Shown here in pieces: positions 27,167 through 35,844 of a stretch of DNA of 64,000 bases (position 1 is the stretch's first letter; the number at the start of each line of letters is the position of its first letter). Origin of the DNA: an uncultured Rikenellaceae bacterium (GTDB taxonomy: Bacteria; Bacteroidota; Bacteroidia; Bacteroidales; Rikenellaceae); contig CALYBQ010000005.1 of the NCBI GenBank assembly GCA_944415565.1, positions 232,061-296,060 of the forward strand, given 5' to 3'. The notes beneath the pieces were generated by a model that saw only the letters and a program-made list of their open reading frames with translations, was not told the origin of the DNA and made no database searches. Made by a program: the position numbers and the translations under genes.

Positions 27167-28141
27167 CTATTTAGACAATTCGAGCATAGTCCTTATGGAG
27201 CCCTCGGCCTGTTGCCTTATATCTTCAGGTATCGTGATTTCAGGACTCTCATCCAGCAAACATTTATAGATCTTCTCAAGCGAAACCATCTTCATGTATT
27301 CGCAATCGTTACAACCGCACGTAGAATCGATAGGAGGAGCCGGAATAAACGTCTTATTCGGATTAGCCTTACGCATTTCATGGAGTATGCCCGACTCGGT
27401 AACTACAATATACTCCATAGAATCGTCCGTCTCGGTAAACTTCAAAATAGCTGCCGTACTCCCCACAAAATCAGACACCAGAAGTACAGGCGCTTTACAC
27501 TCCGGATGGGCCAAAACTTTCGCTCCGGGATGCTCTTTTTTAAGCTCCAGTATCTTCTCTACCGAGAATTTCTCATGAACATGGCATGCTCCGTCCCAAA
27601 GGACCATGTTTTCGCGTCCCGTAACGCGTTTAATGTAGTCGCCTAGGTTCCGGTCAGGTGCAAACACTATTCCTCGCTCAGCGGGCACCGATTGCACGAT
27701 CTTAAGGGCATTGGTCGAAGTGCAGCATATATCCGTCAGGGCTTTGACCTCTACAGTGGTATTCACATAAGAAATCACGACATGGTCCGGATAGCAGGCT
27801 TTGAACTTAGAGAACTCCCCGGCGGGACAAGATTCGGCGAGCGAACATCCGGCCTCGGGATCGGGCAGGAGTACTTTTTTCTCAGGTGAAAGCACTTTTG
27901 CAGTTTCTCCCATGAAATGCACACCCGCGAACACGATCATATCGGCATCAGTAGATGCCGCCTTTTCTGAAAGTGCGAGCGAGTCTCCGATGAAGTCGGC
28001 CACCTCCTGCACTTCCGGCCGCGTGTAGTAATGCGCCAGAACAACCGCGTTTTTCTCTTTTTTCAGGTGATTGATCTCTTCTGCATAATTTTTCATGGCC
28101 CCGCTGCCCGGCGCTGTCTGGCATGAACATTTATCGACCAT
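27167..28141 (-). CDS. nadA: Quinolinate synthase A
   Basis: 324 residues. Motifs include VVLAHYYTRPEVQ, FAGVHFMGETAKVL, YVNTTVEVKALTDICCTS, HPECKAP and GCNDCEYMKMV. Its cluster cysteines are conserved. Condenses iminoaspartate and dihydroxyacetone phosphate to quinolinate for NAD synthesis, using an oxygen-sensitive [4Fe-4S] cluster. The start may be the ATG at 28141 or an internal ATG 15 codons later (MKNYAEEI), which better fits the family. No nadB or nadC is adjacent. Its 5' end borders the A+T-rich candidate origin. Confidence 0.93.
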   Translation of the reverse strand: MVDKCSCQTAPGSGAMKNYAEEINHLKKEKNAVVLAHYYTRPEVQEVADFIGDSLALSEKAASTDADMIVFAGVHFMGETAKVLSPEKKVLLPDPEAGCSLAESCPAGEFSKFKACYPDHVVISYVNTTVEVKALTDICCTSTNALKIVQSVPAERGIVFAPDRNLGDYIKRVTGRENMVLWDGACHVHEKFSVEKILELKKEHPGAKVLAHPECKAPVLLVSDFVGSTAAILKFTETDDSMEYIVVTESGILHEMRKANPNKTFIPAPPIDSTCGCNDCEYMKMVSLEKIYKCLLDESPEITIPEDIRQQAEGSIRTMLELSK

Positions 28142-28752
28142 TGTTTTCTTTTTATTATTTACTTTATTTAAAATTTAAAATAACAACAATAATAAATAAC
28201 GTTGATACTGTTGGTAACCTGCATTCTAATTTTTCGTTTCGTTTTTACCAAAACATATACACAACTGTAAATCTATGCTCACTGTGTTATTTAGTGGTAA
28301 ATATAGTGTTTATCAACAAATGTTTATTGTTGTTATCAACATTTTAACACCTATTTCGTTATTAACATTCGGTGTTATATTTCGGTTAACGTTTTACTGA
28401 TATACTGTAACATTTTTTTGTTGGATATTCGGAACCGTTGTCTATACGTTTTGTGTTTCCAATAAAGCAAATCAAAATCCTCATAAAGCGTTAAATGTTT
28501 TCAACATGCTTTCCATACGTTTTGGACACTTGTTGAACAGATATGTTAAGTGCTTTATTCTTAAATATTTATTTAGAGAGCCCATTGTATTGCACAATAT
28601 AATGATTTTCGCTAGAAATAGAAAATAAGTGTTCCGTATTACCGCTGAGATGTCGTTGTATATCAGCATTTATTACTTCGCTGTGCTTGCGATTTGCAGT
28701 ATCGTGGTGGCGATATAAACCAAGCCACCATGATACTTGTATGACTTTATTG
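28142..28752. other. Gene-free A+T-rich region, candidate chromosomal replication origin
   Basis: No open frame here looks coding. Next to nadA is a very A+T-rich block; only 4 of the 50 bases 28151-28200 are G or C, suiting a DNA-unwinding element. DnaA-box-like 9-mers follow: TTATCAACA at 28310-28318 and 28333-28341, TTTTCAACA at 28498-28506, and on the minus strand TTACCAACA (28209-28217) and TATCCAACA (28419-28427). An imperfect inverted repeat (28698-28737) closes the region beside mrp. The + strand tends to C over G to the left and G over C to the right, and two parS sites lie 5 kb away. The origin assignment is an inference; dnaA is not in the window. Confidence 0.5.
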
Positions 28753-29814
28753 TTACGGCAGGTTATTAACAAGAGCCCGCGCTATCCTTTCGTAGTACTT
28801 AGTCGCTTCTGATGAGGTAGTTACGGCCGGTTTTCCTGAATCGCCGCCTTCCATTGCCGACATAATCAACGGTATCTCTCCCAAAAGCGGCACTCCTGTT
28901 TTTTCAGCAAGACGTGCGGCTCCCTCTCTACCGAATATGAAGTATTTTTTGTCGGGAAGCTCCTCTGGGGTGAACCATGCCATGTTCTCTACCATTCCGA
29001 GAACCGGTACGTTTATATGGTCGGCCCTGAACATAGAGATCCCACGTACTACGTCGGCCAAGGCCACCTCTTGCGGGGTACTTACGATCACGGCGCCGTT
29101 TACCTTCATTTCTCCTAATAATGTGAGATGTACGTCGCCTGTTCCGGGAGGCATGTCTATCACGAGCAGGTCGAGCGCACCCCAGTCTGTCTGGTGTATG
29201 AGTTGTTTGAGTGCTCCCGTAGCCATCGGGCCGCGCCATACGAGTGCGTCTTCGGGCTGTATGAAGAACCCTATCGACATGACTTTGACGCCGTATGCAG
29301 TGGCCGGTATCATGTATGTCTGGTCGTCGTGCTCTTCTGCTTCCGGGAGGAAACCTTCGAGACCGAGCATTTTGGGTTGTGACGGACCGTATACGTCGGC
29401 ATCCAGTATACCTGTTTTATAACCCATGGCAGCGAACGTAACAGCGAGGTTCGCTGCTACCGTAGATTTGCCGACTCCCCCCTTAGCCGACGATACTGCT
29501 ATGATTTTTTTGATCTTGGCTGTTCCCGAAACGTTTTCTGCTTTCTGCGGTTGCTTCGATTTACTTTTGGCCACTCCTTCCTTGACTATGACGGATATTT
29601 TGCCAGCCATCTCAGGAAATGCTGCGCTGAGTTGTTCTACCGCCTGTCGTTTTACGGAATTTATGAATGGATCGCGGCTTTTGGGAAATGCTAGTGTGAC
29701 GCTTATCCCGTCGTCGGAGTCGTTGATGTTCTCTACTATGCCGGAGCTCACGAGTCCTTTCTCCGTTTCGGGATGCACGATTCCCTCTAAAATAGCTGTT
29801 ATTTTTTCTTTCAT
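28753..29814 (-). CDS. mrp: Mrp/ApbC-type Fe-S cluster carrier P-loop ATPase
   Basis: 353 residues: an N-terminal MIP18/DUF59-like domain (about 1-90), a basic linker (KSKSKQPQKAENV), then the ParA-like NTPase with the deviant Walker A SSAKGGVGKSTVAANLA, switch segment DVYGPSQPKMLG and LLVIDMPPGTGDVHLT. Members of this family bind and transfer Fe-S clusters; this window encodes several Fe-S clients (LipA, NadA, the Hdr-like proteins). The CxxC seen in some members is not evident. Confidence 0.92.
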   Translation of the reverse strand: MKEKITAILEGIVHPETEKGLVSSGIVENINDSDDGISVTLAFPKSRDPFINSVKRQAVEQLSAAFPEMAGKISVIVKEGVAKSKSKQPQKAENVSGTAKIKKIIAVSSAKGGVGKSTVAANLAVTFAAMGYKTGILDADVYGPSQPKMLGLEGFLPEAEEHDDQTYMIPATAYGVKVMSIGFFIQPEDALVWRGPMATGALKQLIHQTDWGALDLLVIDMPPGTGDVHLTLLGEMKVNGAVIVSTPQEVALADVVRGISMFRADHINVPVLGMVENMAWFTPEELPDKKYFIFGREGAARLAEKTGVPLLGEIPLIMSAMEGGDSGKPAVTTSSEATKYYERIARALVNNLP

Positions 29815-29836
29815 CCTGTTTGTTTTTACGTAGATA

Positions 29837-29844
29837 CAAAGATA
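29837..29844 (-). promoter_or_regulatory. -7 box upstream of mrp
   Basis: Minus-strand TATCTTTG, 22 bases before the mrp ATG, in the mrp-sppA divergent region. Confidence 0.5.
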
Positions 29845-29906
29845 GCCATAATTCTACAAAATGGCTTATCGTACTGCATTGGTGCGTGCATTGCGAAATA
29901 AGTTTT

Positions 29907-29914
29907 TATATTTG
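29907..29914 (+). promoter_or_regulatory. -7 box upstream of sppA
   Basis: TATATTTG fits TAnnTTTG, about 90 bases before the sppA ATG. Confidence 0.45.
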
Positions 29915-30004
29915 TATGTGATGTACCTTGTACTTGTGTTTATGGAGTATACAGGCACGGATATTGGTATGTTGCGGATTAGTAGATAATAAAATATAGC
30001 ATAT

Positions 30005-32047
30005 ATGAATTTTGCAAAAACATTCTTTGCCTCCCTTTTGGCGTTCGTAGCGGGTAATGTGATTTTCGGCATCATTTCCTTCATGATGATTGTTGTCTTT
30101 GCCGCCGTTATCGGAAGTTCCTCTCAAACTATGGCTCCCAAGGTCAAATCCAATTCGGTTTTGATGATAGATTTGAAGGGCGGTATCAGCGATTCTCCAC
30201 AGTCCAATCCGTTCATCGCCGACGGGTTCGGGAATATACGCGTCAATAATTCGAATACAATATTGCAGGCTGTTGCCGCTGTGGAGAATGCAATTGCAGA
30301 CAGCAATATAAAAGGGGCATATATAAATGTCGGATACGGCGGCGGCATCTCGATGTCTAATGTCGAAGAGCTCAGGGCATCGCTACAGAAATTCCGGAGG
30401 TCGGGTAAGTTCATAGTGAGCTATTCAGATAATTACTCCCAGATAGGTTATTACCTGTCGTCCGTTGCCGACCGTGTATATCTCAATCCAGAGGGTGGCA
30501 TAGATTGGAGGGGACTGGCTTCAGGAGTGATGTTTTACAAGGGATTGCTGGACAAGTTGGATATTCGTGCCGAAATTATACGTCACGGTTCGTTCAAATC
30601 TGCGGTAGAGCCGTATATGCTCGACAGTATGAGCCCCGAGAACCGCGAGCAGCTCAATACTATGCTCAATACTGTATGGGATGCCTTGCTGACGGATATT
30701 TCCGAATCGAGGGGCATAGACAAACAGGTGTTGTCGGCCTATGCGAGCGACCTCACGATAGATTCGCCCGAAATAGCCTATGACAGCGGTATGATAGACG
30801 GCATCTTGTATGAAGATCAGGTTATCGATATGCTGGGGCGTCTGGCAGAAGGATGGGAAAGCATAGGAAGCGACGAGATTACAGACGATGCCGGCATTTC
30901 GGAGGAGGAGTGGAGCGAATCGGATATGGAAGACGGTACATTGCCGGAAAACGAAACGGAAGAAATAGTTGCCGATACAGAGATAGTTGCTGAAAATATA
31001 GATGTCGAAGAGTACGAATTAGCGGAGTACGGAGAAGAATCATACGATGACGAGCAACCTGCGGATTCGACAGACGTGTTTGCCGAAGATGTCGATTTCG
31101 AAGTGGCGGGTTCTACGTCCCCTAGACCGAACCTTATCTCGTTGTCGGACTATATAAGAAGTGGAAAACCGGGCAGCGTAATGCGTCACGAGAAGAACAA
31201 GGTGGCGGTAGTCTATGTCGATGGCAATATAATGACGGGTGATAGCCGTGGCAATTCTGTTGGCGGCCGTACCATTGCGGAGAAATTGAAGCAGGCCCGC
31301 GAAGATAAGAACACTAAGGCCGTAGTGTTGCGTGTAAACTCTCCGGGCGGCAGCATAACCGGTGCCGAGATTATATGGCATGAGTTGGATATGACGCGTC
31401 AGGAAAAGCCTGTGATCGTCTCTATGGGCGGAATGGCGGCTTCTGGTGGGTACTATATAGCTTGCCCCGCCGACATGATATTGGCCGACCGTACTACGCT
31501 TACGGGGTCGATAGGGGTGTTCAGCCTTTTGTTCGATGTCGGAGATGCTTTGCATAAGAACCTTGGTATTACTGTCGATATAGCCAAGACTAACCCTTCG
31601 GCCGATATAGGTTCTGGTTATCGCAGGCTTAGCAGCTTCGAAAAGAGATTTTTGCAGAAACAGGTTGACGATGCCTATTCGACTTTTATAAGTCATGTAG
31701 CCGAGGGACGCAATATGACCGAAGATGCTGTCGATGCCATTGGCGGCGGCCGTGTATGGTCTGGCGTAAGTGCTGTCGAGAACGGTCTCGTTGACGGTTT
31801 CGGGGGTATAGTGGACGCTATCGAACTCGCTGCACAACGCGGTGGAGCCGGGGATAATTACAGCATCTGGGAGGTTGTGGATTCGCCGGACAATATATCC
31901 GCTATCATGCGTTCGATTCTTGGCAGCGAGGAGATACGTGTAAATAATGCGTTAGGCGAATCGTTGCGCCGTTACGATGCGATTATAGAGATGTTGAATA
32001 CAGAGGGTATTCAGGCGAGGATGCTTTACGACATCGAGATGTTGTAG
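30005..32047 (+). CDS. sppA: Signal peptide peptidase SppA, 67-kDa type, with acidic insert
   Basis: 680 residues, with an N-terminal membrane segment (about 5-38). Two tandem S49 domains: the first carries the general-base Lys in RHGSFKSAVEPY, the second the nucleophile Ser in MGGMAASGGYYIACPAD, as in E. coli SppA. It degrades cleaved signal peptides at the inner membrane. Between the domains, about residues 289-370, is an unusually acidic insert (runs such as SEEEWSESDMEDGT and NETEEIVADTEIVAE) not expected in the family core. Convergent with recJ. Confidence 0.93.
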   Translation: MNFAKTFFASLLAFVAGNVIFGIISFMMIVVFAAVIGSSSQTMAPKVKSNSVLMIDLKGGISDSPQSNPFIADGFGNIRVNNSNTILQAVAAVENAIADSNIKGAYINVGYGGGISMSNVEELRASLQKFRRSGKFIVSYSDNYSQIGYYLSSVADRVYLNPEGGIDWRGLASGVMFYKGLLDKLDIRAEIIRHGSFKSAVEPYMLDSMSPENREQLNTMLNTVWDALLTDISESRGIDKQVLSAYASDLTIDSPEIAYDSGMIDGILYEDQVIDMLGRLAEGWESIGSDEITDDAGISEEEWSESDMEDGTLPENETEEIVADTEIVAENIDVEEYELAEYGEESYDDEQPADSTDVFAEDVDFEVAGSTSPRPNLISLSDYIRSGKPGSVMRHEKNKVAVVYVDGNIMTGDSRGNSVGGRTIAEKLKQAREDKNTKAVVLRVNSPGGSITGAEIIWHELDMTRQEKPVIVSMGGMAASGGYYIACPADMILADRTTLTGSIGVFSLLFDVGDALHKNLGITVDIAKTNPSADIGSGYRRLSSFEKRFLQKQVDDAYSTFISHVAEGRNMTEDAVDAIGGGRVWSGVSAVENGLVDGFGGIVDAIELAAQRGGAGDNYSIWEVVDSPDNISAIMRSILGSEEIRVNNALGESLRRYDAIIEMLNTEGIQARMLYDIEML

Positions 32048-32062
32048 GGCTTTGCTGATTAC

Positions 32063-32106
32063 AAAATGATAACGGACGGCATTATCTTGCCATCCGTTAT
32101 CATTTT
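32063..32106. terminator. Bidirectional terminator between sppA and recJ
   Basis: aaaatgataacggacggc (32063-32080) pairs with gccatccgttatcatttt (32089-32106), one non-Watson-Crick position, 8-base loop, A/T flanks on both sides. Confidence 0.85.
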
Positions 32107-32139
32107 AAAGCGGTTTGCATACGCCCCAACGCGGATTGG

Positions 32140-33900
32140 TTATACCGGTATTTTGATGTCTTTAATCCGCAACTGCGGGGTAACTGTTCCGCGGTAGTGG
32201 TTTTCCACGATGGTATAACATACGTCTACCGGTCTTCCGCTGCGGATATACTCGTAGTGCATAGGTTGTTGGAACGCTATCGCCGGAATTGTGGTGTTGG
32301 GTTTTTCTTTTTGCGTCAGGTCCATCCTTAGGTGCTCTTTCGTAGCTCCGACCAATTTGGCGTCTCCGCGATTGCTGACTCCTTTTGTCATGAATACGGG
32401 GGCCGTATTGCCCGGTCCGAAAGGCTGGAACGCGCATAAGTCGCGCCTGAATTTAGGCGTGATGTCGCTGAATAGCAACGAAGCGTCTATTTCCACTTGC
32501 GGTACAAGCATTTGCGGGTCGATATTCTCTTCGACATATGCGTTGAACCTGTCGGTGAATTTCTCCACGTTTTCAGGTTTCATGGTCATGCCGGCTGCAT
32601 ACATATGTCCGCCGAAGTTCTCCAGCAGGTCGGCACACGACTCAACGGCCTGATATAGGTCGAATCCGGGAACGCTCCTCGCCGAACCTGTGACGAATCC
32701 GTTGCTCATGGTAAGCACTACTGTCGGCTTGTAGTATGTCTCTATAAGTCTGGAGGCCACTATCCCGACTATACCCTTCATCCACTTCGGGTTGTAGACT
32801 ACGGTACTTTTGAGCGACTTGAACTCCGGCCTGCTTTCGACGTATTTGTGCGCTTCGATTGTTACCGAGCGGTCTATCGTTTTGCGGTCCGAGTTGTAGA
32901 GATCTATCATGTTGCCGAACTCCTCGGCTGCCGATTCGTCGCGTTCTATCATCAGGTTGACTGCCCAATGACCTCCTGACGGAGCGGCGTTCTCATCCTC
33001 AGCGTCTACCGCCATTCGTCCGGCGGCGTTTATACGCGGACCTATCTTGAACACGATGTCGTCTATTGTGATCTCATGGTTGTCGAGACCGCATATCTTG
33101 ATTATCGACTGAAGACCTTTATTAGGCTTTTCGTTGAGGCGTTTGAGACCGTAATGCGCCAGTATGCGGTTCTCTCCCGTCAACGGCACGATGTCGGAAG
33201 CGATGCTCACGGCCGTTAGGTCCAGCAGGCGTTCTATGTCACTGAACTGCATGTTGTGCCGTTCAGAATACGCCTGAACGAGTTTGAACCCGACGCCGCA
33301 TCCCGAAAGCTCCTTGAACGGATAGTCGCAGTCCGGACGTTTGGGGTCGAGCACAGCCACGGCCTCGGGGATTGAATCTCCGGGCAGATGGTGGTCGCAG
33401 ATGATGAAATCTATTCCTTTTTCTTTCGCATAGAGAACTTTTTCGGTTGCCTTTATTCCGCAGTCGAGAGTGATGACTAAAGTCACACCCTTCCTGTGAG
33501 CGAAATCTATACCCTTGATCGAGATACCGTATCCTTCGGTATAGCGGTCGGGGATATAGAACAGCAACTCTTTATGGCCCAGTTGGCGCAGGAAACTATA
33601 GACGAGGGCGACCGCAGTCGTCCCGTCCACGTCGTAGTCGCCGTAGACCATAATCTTCTCCCCCTGTTCGAGGGCGCGGGAAATGCGGTCGATAGCCTTC
33701 TCCATGTCCTTCATCAGAAACGGATCGTGCAGATCGTCCAATGATGGGTTGAAGAACTTTTCGGCCTCCGCCTTTGTCTCTATGCCACGCTGTACTAAGA
33801 GGTTCGCAAGGACCGGGTGGATACCCAACGAGGCGGCGAGTTTGCTCACCACCTGCGGGTCGCCCTGTTCTTGGAGCACCCATTGTTTTGCTATTGGCAT
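32140..33900 (-). CDS. recJ: Single-stranded-DNA-specific exonuclease RecJ
   Basis: 586 residues. DHH-family motifs: VYGDYDVDGTTA, ITLDCG, ICDHHLPGD, and the DHHA1 region with SRLIETYYKPTVVL and FGGHMYAAGMT. 5'-3' exonuclease on single-stranded DNA in recombination and mismatch repair. Length matches the family. Convergent with sppA. The 34-kb side (33901-34069) holds no visible gene. Confidence 0.94.
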   Translation of the reverse strand: MPIAKQWVLQEQGDPQVVSKLAASLGIHPVLANLLVQRGIETKAEAEKFFNPSLDDLHDPFLMKDMEKAIDRISRALEQGEKIMVYGDYDVDGTTAVALVYSFLRQLGHKELLFYIPDRYTEGYGISIKGIDFAHRKGVTLVITLDCGIKATEKVLYAKEKGIDFIICDHHLPGDSIPEAVAVLDPKRPDCDYPFKELSGCGVGFKLVQAYSERHNMQFSDIERLLDLTAVSIASDIVPLTGENRILAHYGLKRLNEKPNKGLQSIIKICGLDNHEITIDDIVFKIGPRINAAGRMAVDAEDENAAPSGGHWAVNLMIERDESAAEEFGNMIDLYNSDRKTIDRSVTIEAHKYVESRPEFKSLKSTVVYNPKWMKGIVGIVASRLIETYYKPTVVLTMSNGFVTGSARSVPGFDLYQAVESCADLLENFGGHMYAAGMTMKPENVEKFTDRFNAYVEENIDPQMLVPQVEIDASLLFSDITPKFRRDLCAFQPFGPGNTAPVFMTKGVSNRGDAKLVGATKEHLRMDLTQKEKPNTTIPAIAFQQPMHYEYIRSGRPVDVCYTIVENHYRGTVTPQLRIKDIKIPV

Positions 33901-34069
33901 AACTTTTCAATTTATATATATTATTAATTATTATCATAACACGTTGTTTTTTTCTGAGGGTTGTCTCCCTCGTTCGATCCGCTTTACCGCTTGTTGTATT
34001 GCGATAACCGCGAACTTTGTCATTTACAGCTCCGTCAGTCTTGTATCCGACTTAAAGCATCGGTTTCGC

Positions 34070-34783
34070 TTACCTGTCCGATTTGATTATCGTCGTGATT
34101 CCGAATACTTTTTCGAATTCGGCGATAAACAGGCGTTTTACCTCTTCCATTTCTACCCCTTCAGCAAGTTCCTGTTCCATCGAGGTGACGCCACGGTCTG
34201 TAAATCCGCACGGATTAATGTACGAAAAATATTTCATATCCGGTTTTACGTTGAGCGAAAATCCGTGCATGGTCACGAAGTGTGAGCTTCGGACACCTAT
34301 TGCCGCTATCTTTCGCAACGGGCGTTTCCCGTCTGCTGCCAGCCATACACCTGTCGCTCCTTCGCTACGTTCGCCACGTATCCCGAACCGGCCGATGGTG
34401 TCTATTATCGTTTGTTCCAGCCCGTGCACGTAATCTTTCAACCCTATTCCGAGGTCTTCGAGGTCGAGTATCGGGTATCCGACCAACTGCCCCGGTCCGT
34501 GGTATGTGATGTCTCCGCCGCGATCCACACGATGATATTCGGCACCGATTCCTGTCATAAATTCGGAATTAATCAACAGGTTGTTCTCCTTGCCGCTTTT
34601 ACCCAGCGTATATACGTGTGGATGCTCGCACAGCAATAACGTCTGCCCGACCGCATCCGCTTCGTATTCGGGTACAAAATCCGCCGTTTTAACGGTTATA
34701 AGCTTGTCAAATAACTTTTTTTGGAGAGCCCAGCACTCCATATAATCTATCAGGCCGAGATATTGTATTACAACGCTCCTCAC
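34070..34783 (-). CDS. lipB: Octanoyl-[acyl carrier protein]:protein N-octanoyltransferase
   Basis: 237 residues, GTG start overlapping the lipA stop (GTGA). Motifs RGGDITYHGPGQLVGYPI, KIAAIGVR with the catalytic Lys, and GFSLNV. A conserved catalytic Cys is seen in YINPCGFTDRGVTS. Transfers octanoate from ACP to lipoyl domains, the substrate step before LipA. Same operon as lipA. Confidence 0.95.
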   Translation of the reverse strand: MRSVVIQYLGLIDYMECWALQKKLFDKLITVKTADFVPEYEADAVGQTLLLCEHPHVYTLGKSGKENNLLINSEFMTGIGAEYHRVDRGGDITYHGPGQLVGYPILDLEDLGIGLKDYVHGLEQTIIDTIGRFGIRGERSEGATGVWLAADGKRPLRKIAAIGVRSSHFVTMHGFSLNVKPDMKYFSYINPCGFTDRGVTSMEQELAEGVEMEEVKRLFIAEFEKVFGITTIIKSDR

Positions 34784-35676
34784 AGCCTGTGATGTTTGTT
34801 TGTGGCGACATGCGGCAGAGCCTCTTCCGCCATGTACGATGATCTGACCAACGGTCCGCTGGCGACGTATGAAAATCCGCGTTTACGCGCTTCTTCGGCG
34901 TACCGGTCGAATTTTTGCGGCGTCACGTATTCCGCTACCGGCCAGTGTCGTCGTGTCGGTTGCAGATATTGTCCCAGCGTCAATATTTCGCACCCGTTGT
35001 CCCTAAGGTCGTCCAGCGCACGCAATACTTCCGTTTCCGTCTCCCCCAATCCGAGCATAAGACCGCTTTTGGCGACAGTACCGCTCGTTGCTATATACCT
35101 TATGACTTTCATGCTGGTATCGTAACTCGCTTTGTTGCGAACGAGTGGAGTGAGCCTTTCTACGGTTTCTATGTTGTGTCCGATTATGTCGGGTCGGGAC
35201 CCTATTACTGTGTCCAATAGTTCGGCCTGTCCGTCGAGGTCGGGTATCAGTAATTCTATGGTCGTGTTGGGGTTTGTGTTTCTGACAGCTTCGACTACGG
35301 CCGCCCAATGGCCTGCTCCTCCGTCAGGCAGGTCGTCGCGAGTTACAGACGTAATTACAACATGCCTTAGCTCCATAAGGGATATGGAGCGTGCTACCCT
35401 TTCGGGTTCGTTGCTGTCGATAGGTAACGTTTTGCCCGTTTTCGTCGCACAGAACTTGCAAGCTCTGGTACAAACGTCGCCGAGGATCATGAAAGTTGCC
35501 GTCTTCCTGCTCCAGCATTCCGCTTTGTTAGGGCACATTCCGCTGCTGCATATGGTATGCAACGCGTGGCGCTCGACGATAGAGGCCGTTTGTGCGTATT
35601 GTTCGGTGCTATGGAGTCTGATCTTAAGCCACTCGGGTTTTATGTTTAAAGTTACCTGGTCACGGACTTCAGGCAT
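34780..35676 (-). CDS. lipA: Lipoyl synthase
   Basis: 298 residues. Auxiliary cluster motif CSSGMCPNKAEC, radical-SAM CTRACKFC, and the C-terminal VRSSYMAEE that contributes a serine ligand in LipA. Inserts two sulfurs into octanoyl groups on lipoyl domains. First gene of the lipA-lipB pair, with a promoter match at 35703-35710. Confidence 0.96.
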   Translation of the reverse strand: MPEVRDQVTLNIKPEWLKIRLHSTEQYAQTASIVERHALHTICSSGMCPNKAECWSRKTATFMILGDVCTRACKFCATKTGKTLPIDSNEPERVARSISLMELRHVVITSVTRDDLPDGGAGHWAAVVEAVRNTNPNTTIELLIPDLDGQAELLDTVIGSRPDIIGHNIETVERLTPLVRNKASYDTSMKVIRYIATSGTVAKSGLMLGLGETETEVLRALDDLRDNGCEILTLGQYLQPTRRHWPVAEYVTPQKFDRYAEEARKRGFSYVASGPLVRSSYMAEEALPHVATNKHHRL

Positions 35677-35702
35677 TTTAGTTTATATTTTTCCAATTAG
35701 TA

Positions 35703-35710
35703 CAAATATA
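35703..35710 (-). promoter_or_regulatory. -7 box upstream of lipA
   Basis: Minus-strand TATATTTG fits TAnnTTTG, 26 bases before the lipA ATG. Confidence 0.55.
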
Positions 35711-35802
35711 ATAATAAATTCGATTAATTGTCTTCATGCCTTATGTTAATTGTAACCGTCTGGTCGTTCGGTCTTTTGTGCCGATGTGGTATAGAAATGA
35801 AA

Positions 35803-35822
35803 AATGGCCCCGGAGGGCCATT
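35803..35822 (-). terminator. Terminator of the transketolase gene
   Basis: aatggccc/gggccatt stem with a cgga loop, followed on the minus strand by a T-rich run (ATTTTTC), 22 bases after the tkt stop. Confidence 0.8.
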
Positions 35823-35844
35823 CTAAAGAGGTATTTTCATCGGT

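Noticed and set aside
28698-28737. Imperfect inverted repeat considered as a riboswitch or terminator of mrp
   Set aside because: No T-run follows on the minus strand and no riboswitch core is seen; kept only as part of the candidate origin.
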